A stretch of 64,000 nucleotides of DNA from Pictodentalium vernedei (lineage: Eukaryota; Mollusca; Scaphopoda; Dentaliida; Dentaliidae). A program made the position numbers and the translations under genes. The first letter of the stretch is position 1. Each line of letters begins with the position of its first letter. Positions 55,257 through 64,000 of the stretch are shown one piece after another. The DNA lies in the NCBI GenBank assembly GCA_031216915.1, contig CM062297.1:369347704-369411703 (forward strand), written 5' to 3'. The notes under the pieces are model-generated. The model ran no database searches. It worked only from the letters and a program-made list of their open reading frames with translations, and was not told where the DNA came from.

Positions 55257-57734
55257 ATGGATGTTGTTACACCCCTCGCCCAACTGGTATCATTAGGCAA
55301 GGAAATGGGCCTTGAGGGAGCTGAACTTCAGAAGTTCGTTAAAGATGAGCAGAAACGTGAGGCCAAGGAGATTGCCTTACGCAATGACGCAAGGGGGAGA
55401 GAGGCCCAAGCAGTAAGGGAGGCAAAAGAGCGAGAGATTCAATTAGAACGAGAGCGTGAGAAAGACGCAAGAGAGGCGAAAGAGAGAGAGATTCAATTAA
55501 CAAACGAGGCGAGGGAGAGAGAAGCCCAATTAGAACGAGAGCGTGAGAAAGACGCAAGAGAGGCGAAAGAGAGAGAGATTCAATTAGCAAATGAGGCGAG
55601 AGAGAGGGAAGCCCAATTAGCAAGGGAGGCAGAACGGGAGCTCGAACAACAGAGGCACGAGAGAGAATTAGAGCTCCTCAGAGCAAGGGCCGATGTGGAG
55701 AATGAAAGTCGGCGCTCAGAGGATGGGAGTGCAGGGGTAGCAATTCATGCCCCACGCCCCCATCTCGCTCATTTCAATGAAAACACAGATGACTTGGAAT
55801 CGTACTTGGAGAGGTTCGAGCGTTTTGCCTCCAGTCAAATGTGGCCAGAAGACACATGGGCTATGTGCTTGAGCCCTTTGTTGTCAGGTAAAGCCCTCGA
55901 GGCTTATACCAGTATGCCTCCTGCACTTCTTAACGACTACAGTGAGCTGAAGAATGCCATCCTTCGGAGATACCAGCTCACTGAAGAAGGATTCCGGACA
56001 AAGTTCCGAGAGATTAAGCAGGAGAAAGGAGAAACAGTGCCTCTGTATTTTGCCCGGGCTAGGCGGTACTTTGACCGCTGGACTGATCTCGCAGAAGTGA
56101 ATGAGTCGTATGGAGCCCTGCGAGATCTATTTCTCCGGGAGCAGTTTTTAACTACATGCTCCAAGCAGTTGGGCCTGTTCATCAAGGAAAGGGGTCCGCC
56201 CACCTATGATGAGATGGCAACTGTGGCAGAACGCTACATCGAGGCCCACGGTGGGAGTGTAAACGCACCCAAATCGGCTAGGGGTGGGGCAAACGGGTTG
56301 GCAATGGCACCCGTCAGGCAACACCACCCCGATCCTCCTGCGTCGCAGACCAGCCGGAAGGGGAGCGCTCCCAAGGACACCACTTGTTTTATCTGCAACA
56401 AGCGGGGTCATATTGCCAGGGACTGCTGGCAGAAGCAGGTAAGGACCACTGGGAACATTAGACCACCTCAGCAGGGGGCCGGGAACGCAGCGCAAAGGGG
56501 TTGGAAGCAAGGTGACCGCGTAGATCCAGGGCCCAGTAGGCAGACGGCAGCGTTCTGTCAAACTATCGGTCCAGAACACAGTCCCCTCCGGGAATGTATA
56601 CAAGAGGGAGAATTAAGGCTGGAAGGCGGGAAGGTTGTCCCGATAATAAGTGGCATGTGTGAAAGGCTCACAACTTCGCAGGAGAAGGTTGATATGCCAG
56701 TGTACCCAGGGTATGTGGGACAAAGGGAGATTCGTCTGCTCCGGGATTCTGGGTGCTCCTCTGCAGCGGTTAGAAAGCAACTGGTTGACGACAAGCAATT
56801 GTTGGGGCGCGACCATTTGTGTATTTTGATAGATGGTACCGTAAGAAGGTTTCCCGTCGCGAGGATAACGGTGGATACCCCATTTTATTGTGGCGAAGTG
56901 GAAGCCATGTGCATTGAATCACCTGTGTATGACCTGGTCATAGGTAATATCCCAGGGGTGAGGGCAAACCCTGATGAGTTATGGTCCAGGGATAGGGGGC
57001 CAAGTGAAGGCCCAACGAGTAAGGAAGGGAAGGTTCCCAGGGGGAACCAATCCGATGGTCCAGGGGATGGCCCCTACACGACGAAATGTCGGAGAGTTTC
57101 AGGAGGGACGACTCCTGTCCTATTAGCGAGAAGGGGCCGCAGGCGGTCCAGGCGAAACGCCAAACAGCGAGGGAACCCAATGGGATCATTGGGGAAGGAC
57201 CCTCAAGCAAATTTATGTGGGGGAGTTGAGCGCCCCAAGAAGTCGGTGTCACCCGTGTGGAGAGGGGAGGCCAGACCCACGCAAATGGCTGGGCAAACTT
57301 CCCCAGAATTGAGAGGGCACGGGTCAACACAAGTTGAGTATATTAAAGTGGATGGGACCGCTAAGGTGGGCGCCCAGGGGACCGAGAAAAGGGTCCACAA
57401 ATCAAAGGAGAAGCATCCTAGGTGGCGGAGACCACGTAGAGAGTGCCGGGGGCGCACAGCGCCCAATGTGCGCAAGAAGTCGTCCCAATGGACCGGGGGG
57501 TCGACGGCACAAGGGCCAAGGACGGCCAGTGTCGTTCGAACGACGGTAATCGCCGGGACGAGTGAGCCTGGGGGATATAGCGCCAAGGGAAGCTCTTGGG
57601 AATGCGAAAATGACAGGGTATGGGGACCCTGGTGGAATACCCGTAGAAATAACGGGGCGAGAAGTAGGGGTGTGTCAAGGGTTACCCAAGGGGATACTGG
57701 GAACCGGGCCCCTACCAATGGTCGGTGGTTATAA
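55257..57734 (+). CDS. Gag-protease polyprotein of the LTR element (825 aa)
   Basis: An intact ORF whose ATG at 55257 is in a good context (aaaatgg). Residues ~35-150 are a highly charged repeated coiled coil (AREAKEREIQL repeats). At ~165-345 is a gag core of the SCAN-related kind (FNENTDDLESYLERFERFA; FREIKQEKGETVPLYFARAR). At ~377-392 is a CCHC zinc knuckle (CFICNKRGHIARDCW). At ~490-580 is an aspartic-protease-like domain whose active site reads LRDSGCSSAAV (DSG rather than DTG). The last ~240 residues are Gly/Arg/Pro-rich low complexity with no RT motif. Known: gag assembles the particle and the protease matures it. Inferred: retained because gag in cis helps packaging. The Arg/Gly-rich tail may be the scar of a pol deletion read through. 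Confidence 0.9.
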   Translation: MDVVTPLAQLVSLGKEMGLEGAELQKFVKDEQKREAKEIALRNDARGREAQAVREAKEREIQLEREREKDAREAKEREIQLTNEAREREAQLEREREKDAREAKEREIQLANEAREREAQLAREAERELEQQRHERELELLRARADVENESRRSEDGSAGVAIHAPRPHLAHFNENTDDLESYLERFERFASSQMWPEDTWAMCLSPLLSGKALEAYTSMPPALLNDYSELKNAILRRYQLTEEGFRTKFREIKQEKGETVPLYFARARRYFDRWTDLAEVNESYGALRDLFLREQFLTTCSKQLGLFIKERGPPTYDEMATVAERYIEAHGGSVNAPKSARGGANGLAMAPVRQHHPDPPASQTSRKGSAPKDTTCFICNKRGHIARDCWQKQVRTTGNIRPPQQGAGNAAQRGWKQGDRVDPGPSRQTAAFCQTIGPEHSPLRECIQEGELRLEGGKVVPIISGMCERLTTSQEKVDMPVYPGYVGQREIRLLRDSGCSSAAVRKQLVDDKQLLGRDHLCILIDGTVRRFPVARITVDTPFYCGEVEAMCIESPVYDLVIGNIPGVRANPDELWSRDRGPSEGPTSKEGKVPRGNQSDGPGDGPYTTKCRRVSGGTTPVLLARRGRRRSRRNAKQRGNPMGSLGKDPQANLCGGVERPKKSVSPVWRGEARPTQMAGQTSPELRGHGSTQVEYIKVDGTAKVGAQGTEKRVHKSKEKHPRWRRPRRECRGRTAPNVRKKSSQWTGGSTAQGPRTASVVRTTVIAGTSEPGGYSAKGSSWECENDRVWGPWWNTRRNNGARSRGVSRVTQGDTGNRAPTNGRWL

Positions 57735-58548
57735 AGAAGCAATAGTTGGGTGGCTGTGGGCCTGGTGTCTGGGACGGGGGCTCCAGTCGCAAATATTTTT
57801 GTGGGTGAGGTGATGGGCTTCGTAAACCCGGTGTTAAGGCCCGGAAGAAATTTTCTTATTTTTAGTATTATTATTGCTCTGACTGCTGACTAGAGTTGTT
57901 TGTGAGTGCGAATGTGAGATACACTGCCCTGTCTGTCGCGTGTGCGTGGACGGGGAGCCTGTGTGTCGAGTTTTGTAAGTGTGGGATACACTAACCCCGC
58001 CTGTCGCAAAGGCGCGGTCGGGAAATCTGTGTGTTGAATGTGTGAGTGTGTGAGGCACAATTTTAATCCCCTGGTTGGGCTTTGCGAGGGTGAGGCTCAA
58101 CATAATGCAGGGGTCGTTTGCCCCTTCACAAGACATAGGGGAACGGGAGGCGAAGTTACACTCCGTTGGAATTAACCCGTCTGACGCAAAGGCGCGGACG
58201 GTGTTACTCGTCGGAGTGAGTGCCAAGTGAACTGTTTGCAAAATGGGCAAACGTGTATAAAAATGTGTATGTTTAGGTGTAAATATATAGTATTACAGAG
58301 AGAGAGAGAGTGCTGCAAATCTAAGGATAAGGCTACTCTCCATATGTAAACCCGCAAGACGGGAGCATGTGGTAGCGTGTGTGTCGTGGGAATCGGTATG
58401 GCCGACGCATGAGCCCGGTCATGAACCCCACGACCACTAGGGTACAGTTTTGTAGTCTAGAACATGATGGTAGATCGTAAAAAGGTGTGAGAGGCGAGCG
58501 TGCGTGGCTTTGCCCCTTGCGTTTTAAGAGATACACAGGGTGTTTCTC
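57735..58548 (+). other. Non-coding 3' region of the gag-protease element
   Basis: GT-rich, with the phrase 'ctgtcgcaaaggcgcgg' and related 'ctgacgcaaaggcgcgg' at about 57998 and 58181, apparently a decayed internal duplication. A short GA microsatellite is at 58296-58310. No pol fragment is recognisable. Confidence 0.6.
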
Positions 58549-58561
58549 TCGGGAAGGGAGT
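58549..58561 (+). other. Polypurine tract of the gag-protease element
   Basis: cgggaagggagtt lies immediately before the 3' LTR TGTCAGGG, purine-rich apart from the last two bases. Confidence 0.7.
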
Positions 58562-60187
58562 TGTCAGGGCAAAGCCAGCCTAAATATAGGGGCAAGGGGC
58601 CTCATATGTAAAGATATTGTAAGTTCAAAATATATTCCGCATCAAGGCGAAAAACCCACGTGAATTTCACTTCTCTGTAAAGCTGGACATAGAAAAAACA
58701 CACGTGGTGTATATCCAGCTTTAGCGCAGGGACCCAGGGGAGAAACGGTATGTTAGATAAGGTCTAATCTCCATTTAACTTATACAGTAGTCGGAGTCTT
58801 ACGAGACGTAATCGGTTGGTGTCAAGATGTCGTCACGGTCAATTGAGAAACGAGATTCTAAAACGATAGAAATGTCTATCGTATCGTCACCTGATCATTA
58901 GGTAACAATCATGGCAAGAACGAATCGGTTTTCTCGACAAGTGAAGTCAGCGTTAAGTCACGCGTGAGATGACTTGTATTGATTCTGCCTCGATATACGT
59001 CATCTCCCACCGTTTTGACAGGTGGACAGATGAGCGTCGGTCCACCTGACAGGTTAGGGTAAAAAGTATATATACCTGGAAGAGCAGAGCATTAGACACA
59101 CTTGGGGTCACACACACGTTGGTGAAGTCCAGGACAGGCGGACTCTGTTTCCTGGCATAAGGGTACCTTCGATCACAGGACCCTGAAACGGCTGGAATCG
59201 CCAGAGAGGGCATTCCATGATTGATTTAGCTTAAAGTTGATAGGCGGCTACGGGGCCGAATTCGTGAGAAGGAACACCCCAGGTGGAACGTTGAAGTTTA
59301 GATTGTCGAGTAGCAGGTATCGTCCTGCATTAGTCAGAAGTGTAGGTTAATTGTATTGTGCGTATTAACCCTTTGAAGCGTCAGCCTGATCGTGTTCTGA
59401 GTAGTTTATTTTGCTGTCGGAACATCGTAATACCGACTGGAGATCGGTGTGAGTGACAATTTCGCCCTAGCACAAAAGGGGCATTTGTGAATCGTGAATT
59501 CAACCAGGAACGGTGGATATTTCAATAGGACTTTCACGGAGGACTTTAAAAAGGCACATAAGGTATGAGCAGACAATATCTGACCCAAATCAGAAGTACG
59601 GTGGTTTATAGATGACGAACATTGCTGGTCGGAACCCTCCGACAGCCACAGGTACAGTTACGCGCAGACGTTGACATTTGAGCCTAAGCGGGTGAAGCTC
59701 TTATGGCGAGCTCACAGTAATAACATTTCAGATTTGTGAAGCTCTTATGGCGAGCTCACGGTAGTAACATTTCCAGTGTGTAGACTATAGTGCCAGTACA
59801 GGGCTATAGAATGACTATATGATTGTTTAGAATTATTTAACGATAGTGACCCATTTTCTGTGAAAAGAATTGAATTGTTGATTGTTGAAATATTGAAACG
59901 GATTTATTTTTATGTGTAAATAAAAGAATCGTTGTTACTTTAAATCATTCTTTCCATTATACAGCCTGAAGTGATTAGGAATCACACCTAACGGAAATCG
60001 AACCTATTTCAGGCCAATTTGGCAGAGAAGGAATCACGGCGTCGGTCTAACTCAGCTCTCTGCGCCGAGTTCGCGACACTTGGATTCCGACCCTCCACGT
60101 TGGTCTAATTTTCCCGCAACTTCATCAGCGAGACTAAATAACCCCACGTCAGCCCAGGCCTTACGGGGCCTTAGGTGTCCTCTGACA
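58562..60187 (+). repeat. 3' LTR of the gag-protease element
   Basis: 1626 bp, the same length as the 5' LTR. Differences seen by eye include 58597, 58747, 59292, 59377 and the 59392-59402 cluster. It ends CTGACA before GAGTA. Confidence 0.95.
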
Positions 60188-60504
60188 GAGTACACCTACA
60201 AACGGTGGAATGGAAGCAATTGCATACTGATATCCTAGATCCTCAAAAATGGGGCTGGGAAATTCTCGAAAATGAGTTGATAACCGTGATGACTGAGCTG
60301 GATGCAGCGCCTGAAGCTCTCCTGAAATATATACGTTGCAAATGCAAAATGACCTCCAAACACCCCTGCGAAACGAATATATGCTCTTGTAGAAAGAACG
60401 CAATCAAATGTGTCTCTGCTTGTGGAGACTGTCGAGGGGAGAATTACCTGAACTCCTTGCCGGTTGCGATTGGAGAGGAAACTGGCGACAGCAGAGTGCC
60501 TTGA
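60188..60504 (+). pseudogene. XPG-like copy B, 3' part after the LTR insertion
   Basis: It resumes in the same frame as 51980-53302 once the element and one GAGTA copy are removed. A TGA stands right at the junction. It reads HLQTVEWKQLHTDILDPQKW, then GWEILENELITVM, then a cysteine-rich tail (IRCKCKMTSKHPCETNICSC, CVSACGDCRGENYLNS), closely paralleling the tail of copy A. Stop at 60502-60504. Confidence 0.85.
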
Positions 60505-60879
60505 AAACACCGGCATGATTTCGGTCAGATCTCATCTCGGGATTTGATCATTGCGAAGAAAGTTGATTGATATCATTCTTTTTATGAAAAACATCGGCAA
60601 CAGAATTATAGCTCGTTTTTTCTGTTCTATTCAGCCTCAACTTCGTATGGGTGTGAAAATTGAAGAAAATGGTATTTTGGGGCCATTTCCCTAACAATTG
60701 TGAATTTTCTCATTCATTTTTCCGCTTTATAGGATTGGCATTCGCGCTTAAGGTACGAATGACGCACAAAACTTCTCCAGATCTCACACAAAATATCAAG
60801 ACTATTGACAAATTGATGCCACTAAAGATTTCTTTTCTTCTATGAAGCCCCTCCTTGCGGCCATTTTGCATGAAAAATT
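60505..60879. other. Non-coding 3' flank of XPG-like copy B
   Basis: AT-rich, no ORF of interest. Its right boundary is the inverted repeat at 60880-60975. Confidence 0.4.
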
Positions 60880-60975
60880 TTCCCCAAAGCGGATTTTGGA
60901 TATGTTGTTCCCAGATAAATTCCGCGTCGAATGACATCAAAATCAGCTTGTCCCCAATTTTTTCCGGGTCAAACC
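60880..60975 (-). repeat. Right inverted repeat flanking XPG-like copy B
   Basis: ccccaaagcggattttggat with atgttgttccc, then cagcttgtccccaatttttt with ccgggtc, is the inverted partner of 50745-50862. A minus-strand open frame runs through it (DPEKIGDKLILMSFDAEF, then EQHIQNPLWGKFF), so it may alternatively be a coding fragment of a dispersed repeat. Confidence 0.7.
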
Positions 60976-61131
60976 ATATTGCGCCTGGGCTAATGTACAG
61001 GATGTAGTCTAGTAGGAATTCAGGACAGTTGCCCAGTCCACCGAGGATTAACAAAACTCAGAAGAAAATCAGTCACTTCTTTCATGAAAATGAACCTTTC
61101 AACTGTTATCAATTAAGCCTCAACAGGGACT

Positions 61132-61152
61132 TTTATTTATTTATTTATATAT

Positions 61153-61207
<55 letters not shown>

Positions 61208-61551
61208 TTGGTGTTTAAGGCCACATGCTTCTATACAATGGCTAATCATGACTTCGGCAGTTTTACGGATGGAGGAAGTCGGAGTACCCGGAAATAACCA
61301 CCGAGCAACGGCAAGCAACTGTCAGCTCCCCAACATACTAACTCCACACAGGCAGGGTTAGCATTGGTTGAAGAGAGGTGCACCATCGACGTGCAGAAAG
61401 TCTTAGTGCACAACATCACCGTGCCCCCACGTGGGCAATGGAGGTGAAGTGTCTTGCCCAAGGACACAACGCGATTGCCGCAGGTGGGATTTGAACCGAG
61501 CACCTCTCGGCTTGCAGCCGGCACCTCCACCTACTAGTCCACCGCGTCCCC
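61132..61551 (-). mobile_element. Full-length tRNA-headed SINE
   Basis: A long (TTTA)n tail (61132-61208), then ttggtgtttaaggccacatg, 'gtacccggaaataaccaccg', 'gtcttgcccaaggacacaac', a B box (minus strand) ggttcaaatcccacctgcgg and ggggacgcggtggactagta at the 5' end. Closest in arrangement to the 20516 copy. Confidence 0.94.
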
Positions 61552-62309
61552 TAACAGAAGAAAAATTTGAAAATTCAGCCTCTTACGGTATTCAAGGATT
61601 GGTTCTGTTCGGTTTTTCTGTCTCCTCATGATATCGAAATCGATTTGGTTTTTCGGCTCATTGTCCATCTCTGGTGTGGTGGGTTGCAAACAGGTTTTTT
61701 CAAACGTTGGTTATTTTGCAGCCGGGGGGGATAGGTCTACAAAGGAGGCACACCCCGAACCAAGACCGTCGAATCACGCCTCTCCAGAGGAAAGAAAAGA
61801 ATGCGGTTCCGAATTCACCGGTTTTTTCGAGCGATGAAAAGCATTGACGATCGAATAATGAAATGGAATTCTTGTTTCAAGCAAACAGACTTCAGGGGTG
61901 CCTCATTGATATTCCAATCGCAGTAAATTCCATTCATGCGACCAATAGGACAGGAATTAGTCAGTTATGATATTTGGAATATATGAATATACATGGTATG
62001 GGAATTAAAGTGTTTAAAGAGAAATCGATCGCATTATACAGCTTGCGTTGCACAAGTGAAAAAATCCCCAAGTTTGTAATGTACAACATATTTCTGACTT
62101 CCAGAAGCATCGGATCAGCCTAACAGACAATACAATGTGTATGCTGATAAATTTTATCGATTCAAGGATAAAGACCCCCCGAGTTAATAATGCATTACAA
62201 AATCACTTGAAAGTGTTTGTTCCCTTAGCCTTCCAGATAAACATTTTCACGCAATTTGATTATCTGTTTTTCTTATATACTTGAACACTCAAATTACTTG
62301 ACTTTTACT
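61552..62309. other. Gene-free spacer
   Basis: No gene or repeat recognised. AT-rich. Confidence 0.4.
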
Positions 62310-62452
62310 TTAACCCTTTACCCAACGTAACTCGAGCTCGTTCCAACGAGGGGTCATAACCTATGTTTTTGAGACAAAAAATGAAAAAATTTAGTTATTC
62401 AAGAATTTTTTTTGCAAGTGTCGTCTGCTTTTCATGTTAGGTAAAGGGTTAA
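62310..62452. mobile_element. TTAA MITE, internally deleted
   Basis: TTAACCCTTTACCCAACGTAA runs directly into ctcgagctcgttccaacgag, the palindrome centre. The whole right arm and GTTAGGTAAAGGGTTAA end are present. Compared with 39367-39602 the left arm is deleted. Confidence 0.88.
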
Positions 62453-62469
62453 CCCAAGCAGTATTCTCT

Positions 62470-62702
62470 TGTTTTAATCCGTCATGTCACATTTTAGTGA
62501 CAGGAACTTGTGCTCCTCCACACAAATCAAGCTACAGATGCCCTTCTCTAGGTCCACTTTTGTGAATAACAGAACTTTCTCTTTCGCTGGACCTGCACTT
62601 CGGAATAATTTACCAGTTCAGGTTCAGGCATCGAAAGATCTCAACCATTTCAAAACAAATTTAAAATCGCATCTTTTCAGAGAGGCCTTTGACAGTATGT
62701 AA
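62470..62702 (+). pseudogene. LINE reverse transcriptase C-terminal tail
   Basis: The open frame reads RSTFVNNRTFSFAGPALRNN, LPVQVQASKDLNHFKTNLKS and HLFREAF, the typical closing segment of the ORF2 proteins of jockey/CR1/RTE-like non-LTR retrotransposons (pattern fSfaGPalWNnLP...sl..FK..LKthLF). It is followed at 62822-62848 by an attattattattg simple repeat resembling a LINE 3' tail. The 5' part is absent, as expected for a 5'-truncated insertion. The clade is uncertain. Confidence 0.8.
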
Positions 62703-63459
62703 CCTGCTGACGTTCACACCTTTCTCAGTTTGTATATTGCCTTGATAGTCATGAGCTCATTTTTTTATTTAATTCTACGGCGTTTTAGAGCATTTTGTGA
62801 TTTTACGCTTTATAAAATTTACTTATTATTATTATTGTTATTATATACCACAGGCGTTTTTCACATTTGTTGGACTCTTGGCTTTCAGGTGAAGTTGCAA
62901 AAAGTTTATTAGCTGCAAGGCGGGGATAGGAAACCACCATTCTAATTTCCTCTGCCACGTGATTGTCTCTTTCAAAGTGTACATACATGCAGGCCCAGGG
63001 GCTTTTGATAGGGAGTTCCCTAGACATTTTTGTTCAGAGTGAGGCAAAGATGGTATCTGAAAGGTCGTTGTGTGGGGTTTCGGGGCCTTCCCTAATCCTA
63101 ACTATGCCCCTCTGGTCGTTACCTCCTCCTCCACTTTCTGAAGGAAAGTGGAGCAGGGGGCAACGACCAAAGCCCGCTGTTTGGGACAAGCCCCCCCCCC
63201 CACACACACACAGACCCACACACCAGAGAACATTTTGCAAAATAGGCTGCTCTAAGAGCGAATCTGAGGCATTTGTAGACCCTATATTGGAGAGCATTTT
63301 GGAATCTATGCTGTGTGAAAGTTGGTTTGGGGCATTTTTTTTTTCTTTTGGGTGGGGGGCAAAGTAAAGTTTAGGCACCCACACCCGCCAGTAGCTACGC
63401 CACTGTATATGCTTGTATCAGTCTTCATCTGAAGTCAGCCAAAGCCTTTTCGTTGAACT
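62703..63459. other. LINE 3' region and gene-free spacer
   Basis: LINE 3' sequence to about 62850, then unassigned sequence with a poly-C/CA run (63190-63212). No gene. Confidence 0.4.
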
Positions 63460-63660
63460 TTAACCCCTTACTTAACGAATCGGCCGCATCCGCCCGCGTT
63501 ATTTTGAAATTGAGCCGTTAAAAAAAACATTATTTTTCAACAAAACCATATCATGTGACCACTCACTGGTCACATGATATCGCCTTAATACCACAAATTT
63601 TGATCGCCTTAATACCACAAATTTTGATGTATATTTGTGGTATTAAGACGATCTTTCTCG
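63460..63660. mobile_element. Possible TTAA MITE, one end only, with hairpins
   Basis: TTAACCCCTTACTTAACGAAT resembles the MITE left ends. Inside are hairpins catatcatgtgaccactcac/tggtcacatgatat and ttaataccacaaat/atttgtggtattaa, with a duplicated gccttaataccacaaatttt. No right end is visible before 64000. Confidence 0.5.
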
Positions 63661-64000
63661 TTATTTGATTTTAGACATCGATGCTTTTGTTTGTCCGGTG
63701 ATGTTGACTGGAAAACGAAAGAAAATCTGAATGTAAACAAAAGCGAAGTTTTTGGAATTTACCCCCATGCTGCTCTGTCGTTGTGTTTTGAAGAATTTTG
63801 ATACCCTACTTTGTTCTTGGATATGTGAAGAACATTTGGCCACAAGTTGTTCTCGTGAAGTATTATTAAATTATCAGTTCTGGTACGAATACGGTTGCAG
63901 ACTTCCAGAAGCCAGTGGTGCCTGCTGTCAATTCTATGAATTGATTACATATGTTTTTTGTGCTCTATACATCTCAGCCTCCATTTTGATGTATAATTTG
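63661..64000. other. Window end, no feature seen
   Basis: No supported ORF or repeat. Confidence 0.4.

Larger units (their letters stand above)
53306..60187 (+). mobile_element. Young non-autonomous LTR retrotransposon (gag-protease only)
   Basis: Equal 1626-bp LTRs (53306-54931 and 58562-60187), TGTCAGGG...CTGACA, are flanked by a perfect 5-bp duplication GAGTA (53301-53305, 60188-60192). By eye the LTRs differ at only about ten positions. The internal region is 3630 bp and contains one 825-codon gag-protease ORF, with no RT, RNase H or integrase. It is inserted into the XPG-like copy B. It presumably moved using enzymes from a full-length relative. Confidence 0.95.

Noticed and set aside
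55339-57742. Long ORFs on the minus strand opposite the gag-protease ORF
   Set aside because: Leu/Ser-rich shadows of the charged coding strand, no domain seen.
60710-61054. 114-codon minus-strand ORF over the right inverted repeat
   Set aside because: Not accepted as a gene because its core is the inverted repeat, the left partner has a stop in the same frame, and no known domain is seen. The coding possibility is kept only as an alternative.

Overview
The window is metazoan nuclear DNA dominated by mobile elements. There are no operons or ribosome binding sites and no intact, conventional single-copy host gene that I could support. Long arrays of satellite-like repeats, LTR retrotransposons, short interspersed elements (SINEs) with tRNA-like and 5S-rRNA-like heads, a LINE tail, a Tc1 relic, palindromic MITEs and protein families that are multicopy in marine invertebrates all point to a marine invertebrate. 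A mollusc is my best guess. That assignment is inference from repeat style, not from a diagnostic gene.

Layout. 1-2646: gene-poor sequence with low-complexity tracts and a SINE stub with a perfect target duplication. 2647-7944: a Tc1-like transposon (TA duplications, matching ends, broken transposase at 6759-7743) split by a 3.84-kb foldback-type element (2820-6663). The foldback element has inverted arms built of 67-bp subrepeats, a 6-bp target duplication, a dense cluster of animal core-promoter motifs (3007-3195) and a satellite array with a 788-bp higher-order period. 8890-11250: a 143-bp tandem array organised in fours. 11560-14240: a diverged ~540-bp tandem array. 14584-16536: a hairpin and three SINEs. 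17240-21650: an old Ty3/gypsy relic carrying three nested insertions.

22300-24620 (minus) and 51050-60504 (plus, split by a retrotransposon) hold two broken copies of one multicopy protein family. I read it as having an XPG/FEN-like nuclease core and a cysteine-rich tail. The second copy is flanked by inverted repeats at ~50.75 and ~60.97 kb, so the family may itself be mobile.

27864-38421: a Ty3/gypsy element with 1.49-kb LTRs, a tRNA-Leu-type primer site and broken gag and pol. Unusually, it has a third 3' gene encoding zinc fingers plus a KCTD-type BTB domain, preceded by a good splice acceptor. 53306-60187: a young LTR element with equal 1626-bp LTRs and a perfect GAGTA duplication. It keeps one 825-codon gag-protease ORF but has no reverse transcriptase, RNase H or integrase, so it is a non-autonomous element.

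Between these lie a family of palindromic TTAA-flanked MITEs (piggyBac-like ends), further hairpins, a hAT/ZMYM1-like transposase remnant (46897-47184), many SINEs that share one body but carry two kinds of head, and a LINE C-terminal tail (62470-62702). Most protein-coding stretches are disrupted. The gag-protease ORF at 55257-57734 is the only long intact one. The points most worth following up are the KCTD-carrying retrotransposon, the promoter-loaded foldback/satellite element, and the XPG-like multicopy family with its flanking inverted repeats.
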